From CAXBMB01 sp963976695 (GTDB lineage: Bacteria > Pseudomonadota > Alphaproteobacteria > Kiloniellales > DSM-21159), in assembly GCA_963976695.1 (NCBI GenBank), contig CAXBMB010000020.1:1-54371 (forward strand): 54,371 nt of DNA, written 5' to 3'. The position numbers and the translations under genes were made by a program. The notes beneath the pieces are model-generated. The model had not been told where the DNA came from, ran no database searches, and was given only the letters and a program-made list of their open reading frames with translations. Below, one piece after another: positions 41,116 to 49,826 of the stretch; within the stretch, counting starts at the first letter, position 1, and each line of letters begins with the position of its first letter.

Positions 41116-42141
41116 ATGACTGATCGGCTGCCCAGCTCCTCACCGCCTTCGACCTTCTTTTGCGTGGATGCCCATACCTGCGGCAATCCGGTGCGGGTGG
41201 TGGCCGGCGGCGGCCCGGTTCTGACCGGCCAGACCATGAGCGACTGCCGCCAGGACTTTCTACAGCACCACGACTGGGTCCGGCGGGCCTTGATGTTCGA
41301 GCCGCGGGGCCATGACGTGATGAGCGGGTCAATCCTCTATCCGCCCCGCGATCCGGCCAACGATCTGGCGATCCTGTTTATCGAAACCAGTGGTTGCCTG
41401 CCGATGTGCGGCCACGGCACTATCGGGACGGCAACCGTCGCGCTGGAGCGGGGCCTGGTGCGCCCCAGGACGGAAGGCCTCCTGAAGCTGGAAGTGCCCG
41501 CCGGACTGGTCACGGCGGAATTCGGTCGCGACGGTCAATACATCGACTGGGTGCGGCTTAAAAACGTACCGGCGTATCTCGACAAGACCGAGGTCAAGGT
41601 GGACTGCCCGGGGCTGGGGGAAATTGTCGCCGACATTTCTTACGGCGGGAACTTCTATGCGATTGTGGAACCGCAAAAAAACTACCCCGGCCTGGAGAAC
41701 GTCACCGCCGACCACATCCTGCGCTACTCCCCGCTGCTGCGCCAACTGTTCAACCAAGCGGTGACCTGCCAACACCCGGAAAACCCAACCATTCAAGGGG
41801 TGTCCCATCTGCTCTGGACCGGCCAGCCAACCAAGCCGCAAGCCCACGCCCGCAACGCCGTCTTCTACGGTGACAAGGCGATCGACCGCAGCCCCTGCGG
41901 AACCGGCACCTCGGCGCGGATGGCCCAGCTCTTTACCCGGGGCGAGCTGAGCCTGGGCGACGACTTTGTGCATGAATCGATCATCGGATCACTGTTCGAA
42001 GGCCGGGTGGAAGAGCGCCTGACGCTGGCGGGCAAACCCGCCATTCGACCGTCCATCAAGGGCTGGGCGCGCATCACCGGCCTCAATACGATTTTCGTCG
42101 ATGATCGTGATCCCTTTGCCCACGGCTTCAGTGTAACCTAG
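41116..42141 (+). CDS. 4-hydroxyproline 2-epimerase/proline racemase family
   Basis: The 341-residue protein has both catalytic cysteines of proline-racemase-type enzymes: Cys98 in PMCGHGTIG and Cys261 in DRSPCGTGTSARMA, so it is a racemase or epimerase, not the Thr/Cys dehydratase form. Family knowledge: 4-hydroxyproline 2-epimerase turns trans-4-hydroxy-L-proline into cis-4-hydroxy-D-proline for catabolism. DAHTCGNPVRVV near the N-terminus is typical. It shares the neighbourhood with a DadA-like oxidase and a GntR regulator, as in known hydroxyproline clusters. ATG 41116 is the first start after the AT-rich promoter patch. Proline racemase is the alternative. Confidence 0.92.
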   Translation: MTDRLPSSSPPSTFFCVDAHTCGNPVRVVAGGGPVLTGQTMSDCRQDFLQHHDWVRRALMFEPRGHDVMSGSILYPPRDPANDLAILFIETSGCLPMCGHGTIGTATVALERGLVRPRTEGLLKLEVPAGLVTAEFGRDGQYIDWVRLKNVPAYLDKTEVKVDCPGLGEIVADISYGGNFYAIVEPQKNYPGLENVTADHILRYSPLLRQLFNQAVTCQHPENPTIQGVSHLLWTGQPTKPQAHARNAVFYGDKAIDRSPCGTGTSARMAQLFTRGELSLGDDFVHESIIGSLFEGRVEERLTLAGKPAIRPSIKGWARITGLNTIFVDDRDPFAHGFSVT

Positions 42142-42176
42142 AGTCGGATCGCCCGTCCCAAAGCGGTCAAACTGAA
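42138..42176. repeat. Dispersed intergenic repeat, copy 6
   Basis: The element begins CTAGAGTCGGATCG at 42138 and continues with GCCCGTCCCAAAGCGGTCAAA, diverging from copy 1 after the first 14 bases. The TAG stop of the epimerase gene (42139-42141) is part of the repeat. Confidence 0.65.
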
Positions 42177-42228
42177 CCCACGCGCGCCCGGCAAGACCCG
42201 CCCCCCGCCGCAACAAAGCTTTTACCCC

Positions 42229-42795
42229 ATGCCCGAAAACGCCCGAGAAAACCGCTCGCGCCAGCTGAGCGAATTCGCCGCCAACTTTCTTCAGGTTCTG
42301 CCGCTGATCCTGTTCGCCCAAACCAGGGGGCCGGCTGTCTCCGATGCGGATCATTTCGCCTGGGGCGCTGGGGTGGCCTTGGCGGTGCTGGCCGTTCTGC
42401 TGCTGTGGCGTCGCCGTCCGCATCCGCTGTGGACCGGCGTCAACGTCTGGCTGATCCTGTCCGCCGCGCTATGGAACTCCGGCGTTCCCGGCTTGATCGA
42501 CGGCGCGGAGCTATTGCGGGAAACCAGCCTGTTTGTTGTCTCGGCTTTGACGGTGTGCGGCTACCTGCTGCTGTCGCCGCGCGGCTTTTTCGACACCAGC
42601 CAGGGGGCCGATCCGGCGCTTTGTCGCCGCTACAGCTTTGTCTATTTGGCGCTGATCGGCGGCGCGCTGCTTTGGGCCCTGGGCCTGCAGGGCAATGACA
42701 TGCTGGCCGGCGTGCTGCCGGCGATCCTGCTGGGCGGCGTCTATCTGGCGCTGGAGCGACGGCTAAGTCCCGGCAGCCCGCCGCGGATCGGCTAG
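42229..42795 (+). CDS. Membrane protein of unknown function
   Basis: The 188-residue protein has about five hydrophobic segments (near 20-30, 45-60, 68-85, 98-115, 137-180) separated by short basic or Pro-rich loops. I recognise no family motif. Codon use and GC content look like the neighbours. The ATG at 42229 follows a gap of 87 bp holding a dispersed repeat. It lies between the epimerase and the convergent oxidase; a part in transport cannot be claimed. Confidence 0.65.
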   Translation: MPENARENRSRQLSEFAANFLQVLPLILFAQTRGPAVSDADHFAWGAGVALAVLAVLLLWRRRPHPLWTGVNVWLILSAALWNSGVPGLIDGAELLRETSLFVVSALTVCGYLLLSPRGFFDTSQGADPALCRRYSFVYLALIGGALLWALGLQGNDMLAGVLPAILLGGVYLALERRLSPGSPPRIG

Positions 42796-42852
42796 CGCGT
42801 CGGCGCACGGCGGCGGCGAGGCGCCCGCGCGGCCTTGGTTGTCGATCCCCCG

Positions 42853-44241
42853 TTAGAAGCGGTCAACCCGATAGGGCGCCAGATCCAGTTGGGCGCGCGC
42901 GCCGCCAACCAGATCGGCGATGATCTGTCCGGTCACGGCGGCCTGGGTCAGGCCCAGATGCTGATGACCAAAGGCCCAAAAGAGATTTGCCGCTGCCGGG
43001 TCGCTTGAAATCACCGGCAGATAATCCGGCAAGGTCGGGCGGAAGCCTTGCCAGGCACTGGCCCCGTGCGTCCGCAACGCCGGCAAGAGCTGGTGGGCGT
43101 GATCGCACAGTCTGTGCGCCCGTTGATAGCGCGGCGGCGCATCCAGCTTGGCGAACTCCACCGTGCCCGCCAGGCGCAGGCCGCCGCGCAGCGGCGTCAT
43201 GATGAATTTCCGCTCGCCCGAGGTTACCGCGACGCTCGGCATCCGCCCCGGGTCGGGCAGCATCATATGATAGCCGATTTCCGTATCCAACGGCAGCTTG
43301 CGGCCCAACTGGCGCGCCAAATCGCCGGACCAGGCGCCGGCGGCGACGAGCAATCGCCGCCCCTGGAAGGCTTGCCCGTCGGCGGCGCGGGCCTGGACCT
43401 GGCTTGCTTCCAGCGTCAAGTCAGTTATCGCGGCTTGCTCTATCCGGCCGCCCCGTTGGGTAACCTCCCGCGCCAGCGCCAGCGCCAACTCGTAGGGATC
43501 CAGCGTGTGACCGGTTTCCGGAAAAAACAGCGCACCGACCAGCTTGGGGCTCAACATCGGCTCGGCCTGCCGCAACTGCCCGGCGTCCCAGCTTTCCACC
43601 GCCACGCCCCGCGCCCGCAGATCGGCCATCCCGGCCTCCGCTTCGCGCCAGGCCGACGGCGTCTCGAACACCAGCAACGACCCCTGCCAGCGCAGCAGCG
43701 CGGTGATGCGCAGTTGCGCGGCCAGGTTTTGCCAAGCCTCCGACGACCGGGCGTTGAGCGCGCTCAGTGCTTGGGTTCCCCGCGCGAAGGGTTCCGGTCG
43801 CGCCGCCGCCATGAAGCGCAGGAACCAGGGCAGCAAGCGCGGCAGGTAGCGCCAGCGCAGCGACAAAGGCCCCAAGGGATCGGTCAACATGGCGGGGACG
43901 GACTTTAAAATTCCCGGCGCCGCCAACGGATAGATTTGCTCGGTCGCAAAGTGTCCGGCATTGCCCTTGGAGGCCCCCGACCCCGGACCTTGCCGATCCA
44001 GCAGGCAAACGCTCAGCCCGCGCTGTTGCAGCGCCAGCGCGCAGCAAAGGCCAACCACCCCGGCCCCGACGATCAGAACGTCGGAAGGCGGCGCGTCGTG
44101 GCAAGGCGCCCGCCGGTCGCTGACCCGCGCGTGGGTAGGCGGGCTGGTGGACGCACTGGCGGGCGGGCTGGTAGATGCACTGGCGGGTGAGCCGGTGGGC
44201 GAGCCGGCGGAGCAGCGTTGGGGAGTTTGCGGGGCGGTCAT
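42853..44241 (-). CDS. DadA-like FAD-dependent D-amino-acid (D-hydroxyproline) dehydrogenase
   Basis: The 462-residue protein has the FAD-binding DVLIVGAGVVGLCCALAL near 54-71, CLLDRQGPGSGASKGNAGH, and the C-terminal FRPTLPDYLPVIS and WAFGHQHLGLTQAA of DadA-type enzymes. It probably oxidises a D-amino acid at the membrane side; with the nearby epimerase, cis-4-hydroxy-D-proline is the best guess. The N-terminal 50 residues are unusual: a Ser/Pro/Ala-rich stretch with ASASTSPP twice, from a 24-bp tandem repeat. No other in-frame start lies closer to the FAD motif, so ATG 44241 is used. It is 82 bp behind gntR. Confidence 0.88.
   Translation of the reverse strand: MTAPQTPQRCSAGSPTGSPASASTSPPASASTSPPTHARVSDRRAPCHDAPPSDVLIVGAGVVGLCCALALQQRGLSVCLLDRQGPGSGASKGNAGHFATEQIYPLAAPGILKSVPAMLTDPLGPLSLRWRYLPRLLPWFLRFMAAARPEPFARGTQALSALNARSSEAWQNLAAQLRITALLRWQGSLLVFETPSAWREAEAGMADLRARGVAVESWDAGQLRQAEPMLSPKLVGALFFPETGHTLDPYELALALAREVTQRGGRIEQAAITDLTLEASQVQARAADGQAFQGRRLLVAAGAWSGDLARQLGRKLPLDTEIGYHMMLPDPGRMPSVAVTSGERKFIMTPLRGGLRLAGTVEFAKLDAPPRYQRAHRLCDHAHQLLPALRTHGASAWQGFRPTLPDYLPVISSDPAAANLFWAFGHQHLGLTQAAVTGQIIADLVGGARAQLDLAPYRVDRF
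44141..44188. repeat. 24-bp tandem repeat in the 5' part of the dadA-like gene
   Basis: Two copies (44141-44164 and 44165-44188) differ at three positions and encode ASASTSPP twice on the - strand, giving a low-complexity N-terminal extension. Confidence 0.88.
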
Positions 44242-44323
44242 CGCCGCAAGTCCCGCGCCGGAAGACTACCGGCGGAAACAGAGCCGGCGGCGACGGGACC
44301 GGCCGCCGGCACCCGGTTGAGGA

Positions 44324-44998
44324 TCAACCTGTCGGTTCGTCCTGTCCCGGCAGCAGCGCCAATTTTTCCAGCAGTTGGGCCTTTACCACGTCGATATGCT
44401 GCTCCAGGCACCGGACAGCACGGTCGCTGTCCTTTGCCCGGCACAGCGCGATCAGCTGCATATGTTCGACGTGCGCCCGCTTTTGGCCGGAGGTGATGGA
44501 AATTTGCAGCCGCACGTAGCGGTCCGTATTGGCATGGACCCGCTCGAGTATTTCCAGCGTCTTGGCCCGGCCCGACGGCGCCAGCAGCGCATGATGAAAC
44601 ATCCGATTGAGCACGCCCCACTCGGCAATGCGGTCGTTGATCACCATGCGTTCGACGATTTCCTCGGCCCTGTCCAGGTCGCGCTTGGTCATGCGGGGAA
44701 TGGCCAGGCCCAGCAACCAAGTCTCCAACAGCCGCCGCAGTTCGAACAGCTCGGCAATTTCCGCTGTGGAAAGCTCTGCGACCACGGCGCCCTTGTGGGA
44801 CACCAGGTTGATCAGCCCCTCGGCCTCCAGTTGCTTGAGCGCCTCGCGCACCGGAATCCGGCTGACGCCCAGGTCCGTCGCCACCGCATCCTGGCGAATT
44901 TGCTCGCCGTCGCACAGTTGACCGGAAAGAATGCGGTCGCGCAGCGCGTCGGCAACCAACATGGCGGTGGTTTTTCGGACCAGTCGTTTGTGAGCCAA
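44324..44998 (-). CDS. GntR-family regulator with FCD domain
   Basis: The protein (224 residues from TTG 44998) has the GntR winged helix (ALRDRILSGQLCDGEQIRQD and GVSRIPVREALKQLEAEGL) and a C-terminal FCD effector domain (ELFELRRLLETWLLGLA, with conserved His in MFHHALL and MEHMQLIAL-like VEHMQLIAL). AGGAG lies seven bases before TTG 44998; a TTG at 45031 is in frame but less well placed. FCD regulators of this type control amino-acid and hydroxyproline catabolism. It probably heads a gntR-dadA operon and may bind the similar sites at 45207 and 41072. Confidence 0.92.
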   Translation of the reverse strand: MAHKRLVRKTTAMLVADALRDRILSGQLCDGEQIRQDAVATDLGVSRIPVREALKQLEAEGLINLVSHKGAVVAELSTAEIAELFELRRLLETWLLGLAIPRMTKRDLDRAEEIVERMVINDRIAEWGVLNRMFHHALLAPSGRAKTLEILERVHANTDRYVRLQISITSGQKRAHVEHMQLIALCRAKDSDRAVRCLEQHIDVVKAQLLEKLALLPGQDEPTG

Positions 44999-45459
44999 GA
45001 GCTGCTCCTGAGGCGACAAAAGGGTACCCAAATTCCAACGAAGAATGCGCGGAACTCTTCGCAGCCTGTTCTTGTAAGCCGGAAGCCTTCATTTCAGCAA
45101 CTCTTCTCTCTCAACAGCCGGTATAAGAACACTGAAAAACAAAGGTTTAACCGATCACACGCCACGAACGGCGCACGCTTCGGGTTATCCAGGGGTAACA
45201 TAATTTTATATTGTATCCAAAGATCGTAAGCAAGCGCCCAGGAAAGAACCACCGACAAATCCCCGCCGCCGGGGCGCGCCGACCTCCACCGATCCCCGCC
45301 GGAGCGCCGCCCACCAACGCCCCACCAGCGCCGCCCCCCTTCAGGCGAGCATCACGAAGATGTTTCCCCAGGCCGGCGATCTGGACGCTCGACCCCAACC
45401 GCCAGAGCTTTTAGACTCACCGAACCGCTGTTGTCACACCGCAAAGGTCCAGCCCTGTC
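44999..45459. other. Divergent intergenic region with AT-rich patch
   Basis: The region lies between gntR (-) and the FemAB-like gene (+). An AT-rich stretch at 45110-45230 should hold the gntR promoter and contains the candidate operator at 45207-45220. The rest (45240-45459) is GC-rich and Pro-codon-rich with no recognisable gene. Confidence 0.45.
45207..45220. promoter_or_regulatory. Candidate GntR operator upstream of gntR
   Basis: TATATTGTATCCAA matches 12 of 14 bases of the site before the epimerase gene (41072-41085). It lies about 210 bp upstream of the gntR start within an AT-rich patch. Confidence 0.45.
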
Positions 45460-46620
45460 ATGCCCGACGGTTCCGACGCCATTCAGATACAGGTCATCGC
45501 CTCGCTGAAGGAGGTAACCGCCGAGGCGTGGGACCAGTGCGCCGGCAGCAATCCCTTTGTCCGCCATGGCTTTTTAAGCGCCGCGGAGGACTCGGGCTCG
45601 GCCACGGCGGAGACCGGTTGGCTGGGTCAACATCTGCTGCTGCGCGACCAGGACCAGCGCCTGATCGGCGCCCTGCCGCTCTACCTGAAAAACCACTCCT
45701 ACGGCGAGTATGTTTTCGATTGGGGTTGGGCCGACGCTTACGAGCGCGCCGGAGGCCACTATTATCCCAAACTGCAAGCAGCGGTCCCCTTTACCCCGGC
45801 CACCGGGCCGCGCTTCCTGGTCCACCCCGACGCCAACCCCACCGCCGTCCGCCAAGCGCTGATCGCCGGGCTGTGCGAATTGCAGCGCCGCCACGGCGCG
45901 GTAACCAGCCACGTCACCTTCCCGCAGCAGCACGAATGGGAAGAGCTAGGCGACAGCGACTTCCTGCAGCGCATCGGCCGCCAGTACCACTGGCGCAATC
46001 GCGGCTATGAAAGTTTCGATGATTTTCTTGCCACCCTAACCTCGCGCAAGCGCAAGGCGATCAAGAAAGAACGCCGCCAGGTCGCCGAAAGCGGGATCAA
46101 GCTGCGCGCCCTGTCCGGTTCGCAGATCGAAGAACGCCACTGGGATGCCTTCTATCGCTTCTACCGTGACACCAGCGCGCGCAAATGGGGACAGGCCTAC
46201 TTAACCCGCGACTTTTTCTTTCTGCTCGGCGAGCGCCTGGCGTCGCAAACCGTGCTGGTGGTGGCCGAGGAAGGCGGGCAAACCGTGGCCGCCGCGTTGA
46301 ACCTGCGCGACAGCACCACCCTGTACGGCCGCAACTGGGGCTGTTCGCAGGATCACCGGTTTCTGCATTTCGAAGCCTGCTACTACCAGGCGCTGGACTA
46401 CGCCATCGCCCAGGGCCTGCAACAGGTCGAAGCCGGGGCGCAGGGCGAACACAAGATCCAGCGGGGCTACGAACCGGTGGAGACCTATTCGGCCCATCGC
46501 ATTCTCGATCCCGGCCTGAAGGACGCCGTGGCCCACTTCCTCACCCAGGAAACCCGCCAGGTGCGCCGGGAGATCGCCGCCATGCGCAGCTGGCTGCCAT
46601 ATAGGGAGGGGTTTTTGTAG
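45460..46620 (+). CDS. FemAB/DUF482-like GNAT family protein
   Basis: The 386-residue protein matches the DUF482 (peptidoglycan biosynthesis/recognition, PF04339) group of GNAT-fold proteins: NPFVRHGFLSAAEDSGSA near 31, LPLYLKNHSYGEYVFDWGWADAY near 72, a central TSRKRKAIKKERR, and GRNWGCSQDHRFLHFEACYYQALDYAI. FemAB-like enzymes transfer amino acids or acyl groups, but this group has no established reaction. It is widespread in proteobacteria. The ATG at 45460 is the only good start. It converges on the CoA-racemase gene. Confidence 0.88.
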   Translation: MPDGSDAIQIQVIASLKEVTAEAWDQCAGSNPFVRHGFLSAAEDSGSATAETGWLGQHLLLRDQDQRLIGALPLYLKNHSYGEYVFDWGWADAYERAGGHYYPKLQAAVPFTPATGPRFLVHPDANPTAVRQALIAGLCELQRRHGAVTSHVTFPQQHEWEELGDSDFLQRIGRQYHWRNRGYESFDDFLATLTSRKRKAIKKERRQVAESGIKLRALSGSQIEERHWDAFYRFYRDTSARKWGQAYLTRDFFFLLGERLASQTVLVVAEEGGQTVAAALNLRDSTTLYGRNWGCSQDHRFLHFEACYYQALDYAIAQGLQQVEAGAQGEHKIQRGYEPVETYSAHRILDPGLKDAVAHFLTQETRQVRREIAAMRSWLPYREGFL

Positions 46621-46681
46621 CCGCGGCCCGGTCCCGGCCACAAAGCCGCACCAGCGGCGGCGACGCCACCCCGGCCGCGCA

Positions 46682-47836
46682 TCACCCACCGCCATCCGCG
46701 CCGCCGCCCCAGCCGGACGCGATCGCGGCAACGTCGCATTCTTCAAAGGCCGGGCGGGCTTTGGGCGGCTGCCGGTCAATCCAGCCACCGAACAGCGTTT
46801 CCACAAAGGCCTCCTGCCCGGTCTGCGGATCGGCGGCGTGGTGCCGCAGTTGTCCCCGCGCCTTGAGATGCGGATGATCCAGCATCTCCGGCGCGTCAAG
46901 CAGCGGTTCAAAACAGCAATCGACGTCCGCCAGCAGCGCCGTCCAGTGCGCCAGCGGCCGGCTGTTGAACAGCTGCGCCAGCCCGTCGATCAATCCGGTC
47001 TGCGGCAGGGCTTCGTTCTGGCGGGCCAGCCAATCGTCACGACCGACCGCCTGGCAAAAGGCCGCCCAGAACTTCGGCTCGATGGCGCCGAGGGAGACAA
47101 ACCGTCGGTCGGCGGTTTCATAGATCCGGTAAAAGGCCGCCCCGCCGGTCAGCAGTCCTTCGCCGCGTGTGGCTTCGCCGCCGCCGCGCAGATCACAGGT
47201 CAGCGGAATGGCCTGCCAGGCCAGCACGGTTTCCATGATCGACAGATCGAGATCGGCGCCCTTGCCTTGCCGTTCCTTGCGAAAAAGCGCGGCGAGAATG
47301 CCGACAACCGCCTGCAGCGAGGCGGCATGATCGCCCACCGGCGGATAGATCAGCTCCGGCCGCGCCCTGCCGCCGGACAGCGCCGCATTGCCGCCGAGCG
47401 CCAAATAGTTGTTGTCGTGCCCGCCCTTGCGCGCCAGCGGACCGGTTTGTCCAAAGCCGGAAAGGGCGCAGTGCACCAGCGTTGGATTGATCGCCCTCAC
47501 CGTCGCGCGGCTGAAATTCAGCTTTTCCATGGTGCCCGGTCGAAAGGACTCCAGCAGCACGTCGGCCTGGGCCAGCAGGTCCGCGAAATCGGCCTGGCCC
47601 CCGGGGCTTTTCAAATCCAAGCGCACAACCCGTTTGCCCGCGTTGACCAGCTTGTACCAGACGCAAATTCCATCCGGGTCCAGCCGGCCGATCCGCCGCA
47701 TCGGGTCACCGTGCGGGGGCTCCACCTTCACCACATCGGCCCCAAGATCGGCCAGCAACTGGCCCGCCGCCGGACCCGGCAGCCATTGGCTCAAATCAAT
47801 TACCCGCACCCCTGACAGCACCGCCGTCCCCTTCAT
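46682..47836 (-). CDS. Alpha-methylacyl-CoA racemase-like CaiB/BaiF family enzyme
   Basis: The 384-residue protein has the family III CoA-transferase fold (GVRVIDLSQWLPGPAAGQLL, EPPHGDPMRR, LKSPGGQADF). The residues known as the acid/base set of alpha-methylacyl-CoA racemase are present with the right spacing: His140 in GHDNNYLALGG, Asp169 in PPVGDHAAS and Glu253 in LGAIEPKFW. It therefore probably inverts the alpha carbon of a 2-methylacyl-CoA rather than moving CoA. Length (384) is slightly above the usual 360, due to a Gly-rich C-terminus. It is divergent from the RpiR-type regulator. Confidence 0.9.
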   Translation of the reverse strand: MKGTAVLSGVRVIDLSQWLPGPAAGQLLADLGADVVKVEPPHGDPMRRIGRLDPDGICVWYKLVNAGKRVVRLDLKSPGGQADFADLLAQADVLLESFRPGTMEKLNFSRATVRAINPTLVHCALSGFGQTGPLARKGGHDNNYLALGGNAALSGGRARPELIYPPVGDHAASLQAVVGILAALFRKERQGKGADLDLSIMETVLAWQAIPLTCDLRGGGEATRGEGLLTGGAAFYRIYETADRRFVSLGAIEPKFWAAFCQAVGRDDWLARQNEALPQTGLIDGLAQLFNSRPLAHWTALLADVDCCFEPLLDAPEMLDHPHLKARGQLRHHAADPQTGQEAFVETLFGGWIDRQPPKARPAFEECDVAAIASGWGGGADGGG

Positions 47837-48033
47837 TGTCGACCGCTCCGCCTGTCTGACAGCTTGGGCCGCCCCAGGTCAAGGCGGCAGCCCGAACGCC
47901 GCCCCATGCGCCACCCTGCGCGCCGCCCCGCGCGCCGCAAGGCGCTTGCCGAACTTACTCTGATGGCGCCGCCCGGCGACAGGCCGCCGCGACAGATTAT
48001 TTCTTCTTTCCGGATGATAGAAAACAAAAAGAA

Positions 48034-48060
48034 TTGAACCTGTGAAAGAAATATTATAAA
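48034..48060 (+). promoter_or_regulatory. Probable promoter of the RpiR-led operon
   Basis: TTGAAC (48034-48039) and TATAAA (48055-48060) are 15 bases apart in the only AT-rich stretch of the 258-bp divergent gap, 36 bp before the regulator ATG. The spacing is slightly short for sigma-70. Confidence 0.45.
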
Positions 48061-48095
48061 AACCCTCCCTCACTGCGTGATCCCAAGGGAGCATA

Positions 48096-49019
48096 ATGAC
48101 CGCGCCGATTCGCACGCGCCTGGCCCAAGCACAGGAAAACGGCTCCAAGGCCGAGCGGGCGATTGCCGGCTACATGACGGGCGCCCTGGCGGAAATTCCC
48201 TTCGAAACCGCGGCGAGCCTGGCCAGGAAGATCGGTGTCAGCGAGCCGACGGTCGGGCGGTTCTGTCGGACGATCGGCTATGCCAGTTTCCGCGACCTCA
48301 AGGAACATCTGAAAGGCGACGTCGGCGAGCATCCCTGGCTGATCAGCGACCGGCTGGCCGAGTTCCGCGAGGACGGATTCGATGGTGAGCCGCAACTGGC
48401 GCGCGGGCTTGATCTGGAAATCGCCGGTCTGGTGGCCATCTACGAACAGGCCCGCGGCGAGGACTGGGCGCGGGTGGTCGCGCGCCTGGCGACGACCCCA
48501 CGGGTCTATGCCGCCGGCTTTCAAACCGAACGCGGCCTGGCGCAATATTTCGTCAACCAACTGCAATACCTGCGCGACGGCGTACAGCTGCTCGACCTTG
48601 CTGCCGGAAATTTTGCCGAACTTCTGGCCTCGAAGGAGAACAGCTGCCTGGTGATCTTCGAGGCGCGGCGCTATTCGAGCCAGGCCAAGAAACTGACCGA
48701 GGCGGCGCGCACCGCGCAAATCCCCGTGACCCTTGTCACCGACCGGTTTTGCGACTGGGGCCAGGGCGCGGCCGACGAGGTCTTCGCGGTGGTGACCCAG
48801 TTTAACCAGTTCTGGGATTCCACCGCCCAGATGGCGAGCCTCGGCAATTTGCTAATCAACGGCGTCTTCATGGCCCTGGGCCCGGACGTCGAAGAGCGGC
48901 TGCGCAAGACCGCGCGGCTTTACAGCCGGTTCACCGGCCATGTGGACGGTCCGGCCAAACCGGCCGCCCGCCAAGAATCTTCACCACAACACAACCACCG
49001 AACAGAGGAACCATCCTGA
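48096..49019 (+). CDS. MurR/RpiR family transcriptional regulator
   Basis: The 307-residue protein has an N-terminal RpiR helix-turn-helix (AERAIAGYMTG, TAASLARKIGVSEPTVGRFC, IGYASFRDLKEHL) and a C-terminal SIS-like domain (about 125-270), which in this family usually binds sugar phosphates. Here the SIS region is weaker, and the operon concerns amino acids, so the ligand may be different. GGGAG lies before ATG 48096. The stop overlaps the binding-protein ATG (TGATG), so it is translated as part of the transporter operon and probably controls it. Confidence 0.92.
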   Translation: MTAPIRTRLAQAQENGSKAERAIAGYMTGALAEIPFETAASLARKIGVSEPTVGRFCRTIGYASFRDLKEHLKGDVGEHPWLISDRLAEFREDGFDGEPQLARGLDLEIAGLVAIYEQARGEDWARVVARLATTPRVYAAGFQTERGLAQYFVNQLQYLRDGVQLLDLAAGNFAELLASKENSCLVIFEARRYSSQAKKLTEAARTAQIPVTLVTDRFCDWGQGAADEVFAVVTQFNQFWDSTAQMASLGNLLINGVFMALGPDVEERLRKTARLYSRFTGHVDGPAKPAARQESSPQHNHRTEEPS

Positions 49020-49798
49020 TGAGAAAGATCGCAAAATTTGCTGTTTTGACCACCGCGGCGCTGGGTATGCTGGCCGCGCCGACCCTGGCCGAAACGCTGC
49101 GGCTGGGAACCGAGGGAGCCTATCCGCCATTCAACTACATCGAATCCGACGGCAAGATCGCCGGCTTCGACGTGGAAATCGGCCTGGAGCTGTGCAAGCG
49201 CATCGGCGCGGAGTGCAACGTGGTGGCGCAGGATTGGGACGGCATTATCCCCGGACTGCTGGCCAACAAGTATGACTTCATCATCGCCTCGATGTTCATC
49301 ACCAAAGACCGCAAGAAACAGGTGGATTTCACCGATCCCTATTACCTGGCGGCCATGACCCATGTGGTGCCCAAGGGGTCCGACATCACCGAATTCACCA
49401 ACGATGCGCTCGCCGGCAAGGTGATCGGCGCGCAGTCGGGCACCACCCAGGCCGACTACATCGAAACCACCTATCCCGACGCCGACATCCGCCTCTACCC
49501 GACCCAGGACGAGGTAAACCTCGACATGGCCAGCGGGCGGATCGACCTGCAGGTGGGGGACATGCTTCCGATGCTGGACTGGACAACCAAGACCGAGGAC
49601 GGCAGTGGCTTTGAACTGGCCGGCGCGCCGATCACCGACCCGGCCTTCGTCGGCGAAGGCGTGGGCATCGCGCTGCGTCAGGAAGACGACGCACTGCGCG
49701 AACGGCTGAACGCCGCCCTCAAGGAAATCCGCGCCGACGGCACCTACAAGACCATCAACGACAAGTATTTCACCGTTGATGTCTACACGATGAAGTAA
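49019..49798 (+). CDS. Polar amino-acid ABC transporter substrate-binding protein
   Basis: The 259-residue protein has a signal peptide (ending AAPTLAE) and an SBP_bac_3 domain: LRLGTEGAYPPFNYI, GFDVEIGLELCKRIGAECN, DWDGIIPGLLANKYD and VDFTDPYYL. This pattern fits lysine/arginine/ornithine/histidine or opine binding proteins. The ligand is not decided by the visible residues; a D-amino acid is possible given the downstream genes. It overlaps the regulator gene by one base and is followed by two permeases and an ATPase. Confidence 0.95.
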   Translation: MRKIAKFAVLTTAALGMLAAPTLAETLRLGTEGAYPPFNYIESDGKIAGFDVEIGLELCKRIGAECNVVAQDWDGIIPGLLANKYDFIIASMFITKDRKKQVDFTDPYYLAAMTHVVPKGSDITEFTNDALAGKVIGAQSGTTQADYIETTYPDADIRLYPTQDEVNLDMASGRIDLQVGDMLPMLDWTTKTEDGSGFELAGAPITDPAFVGEGVGIALRQEDDALRERLNAALKEIRADGTYKTINDKYFTVDVYTMK

Positions 49799-49826
49799 AG
49801 ACGGCCCCCAACCGGAAAGGCAGAAA

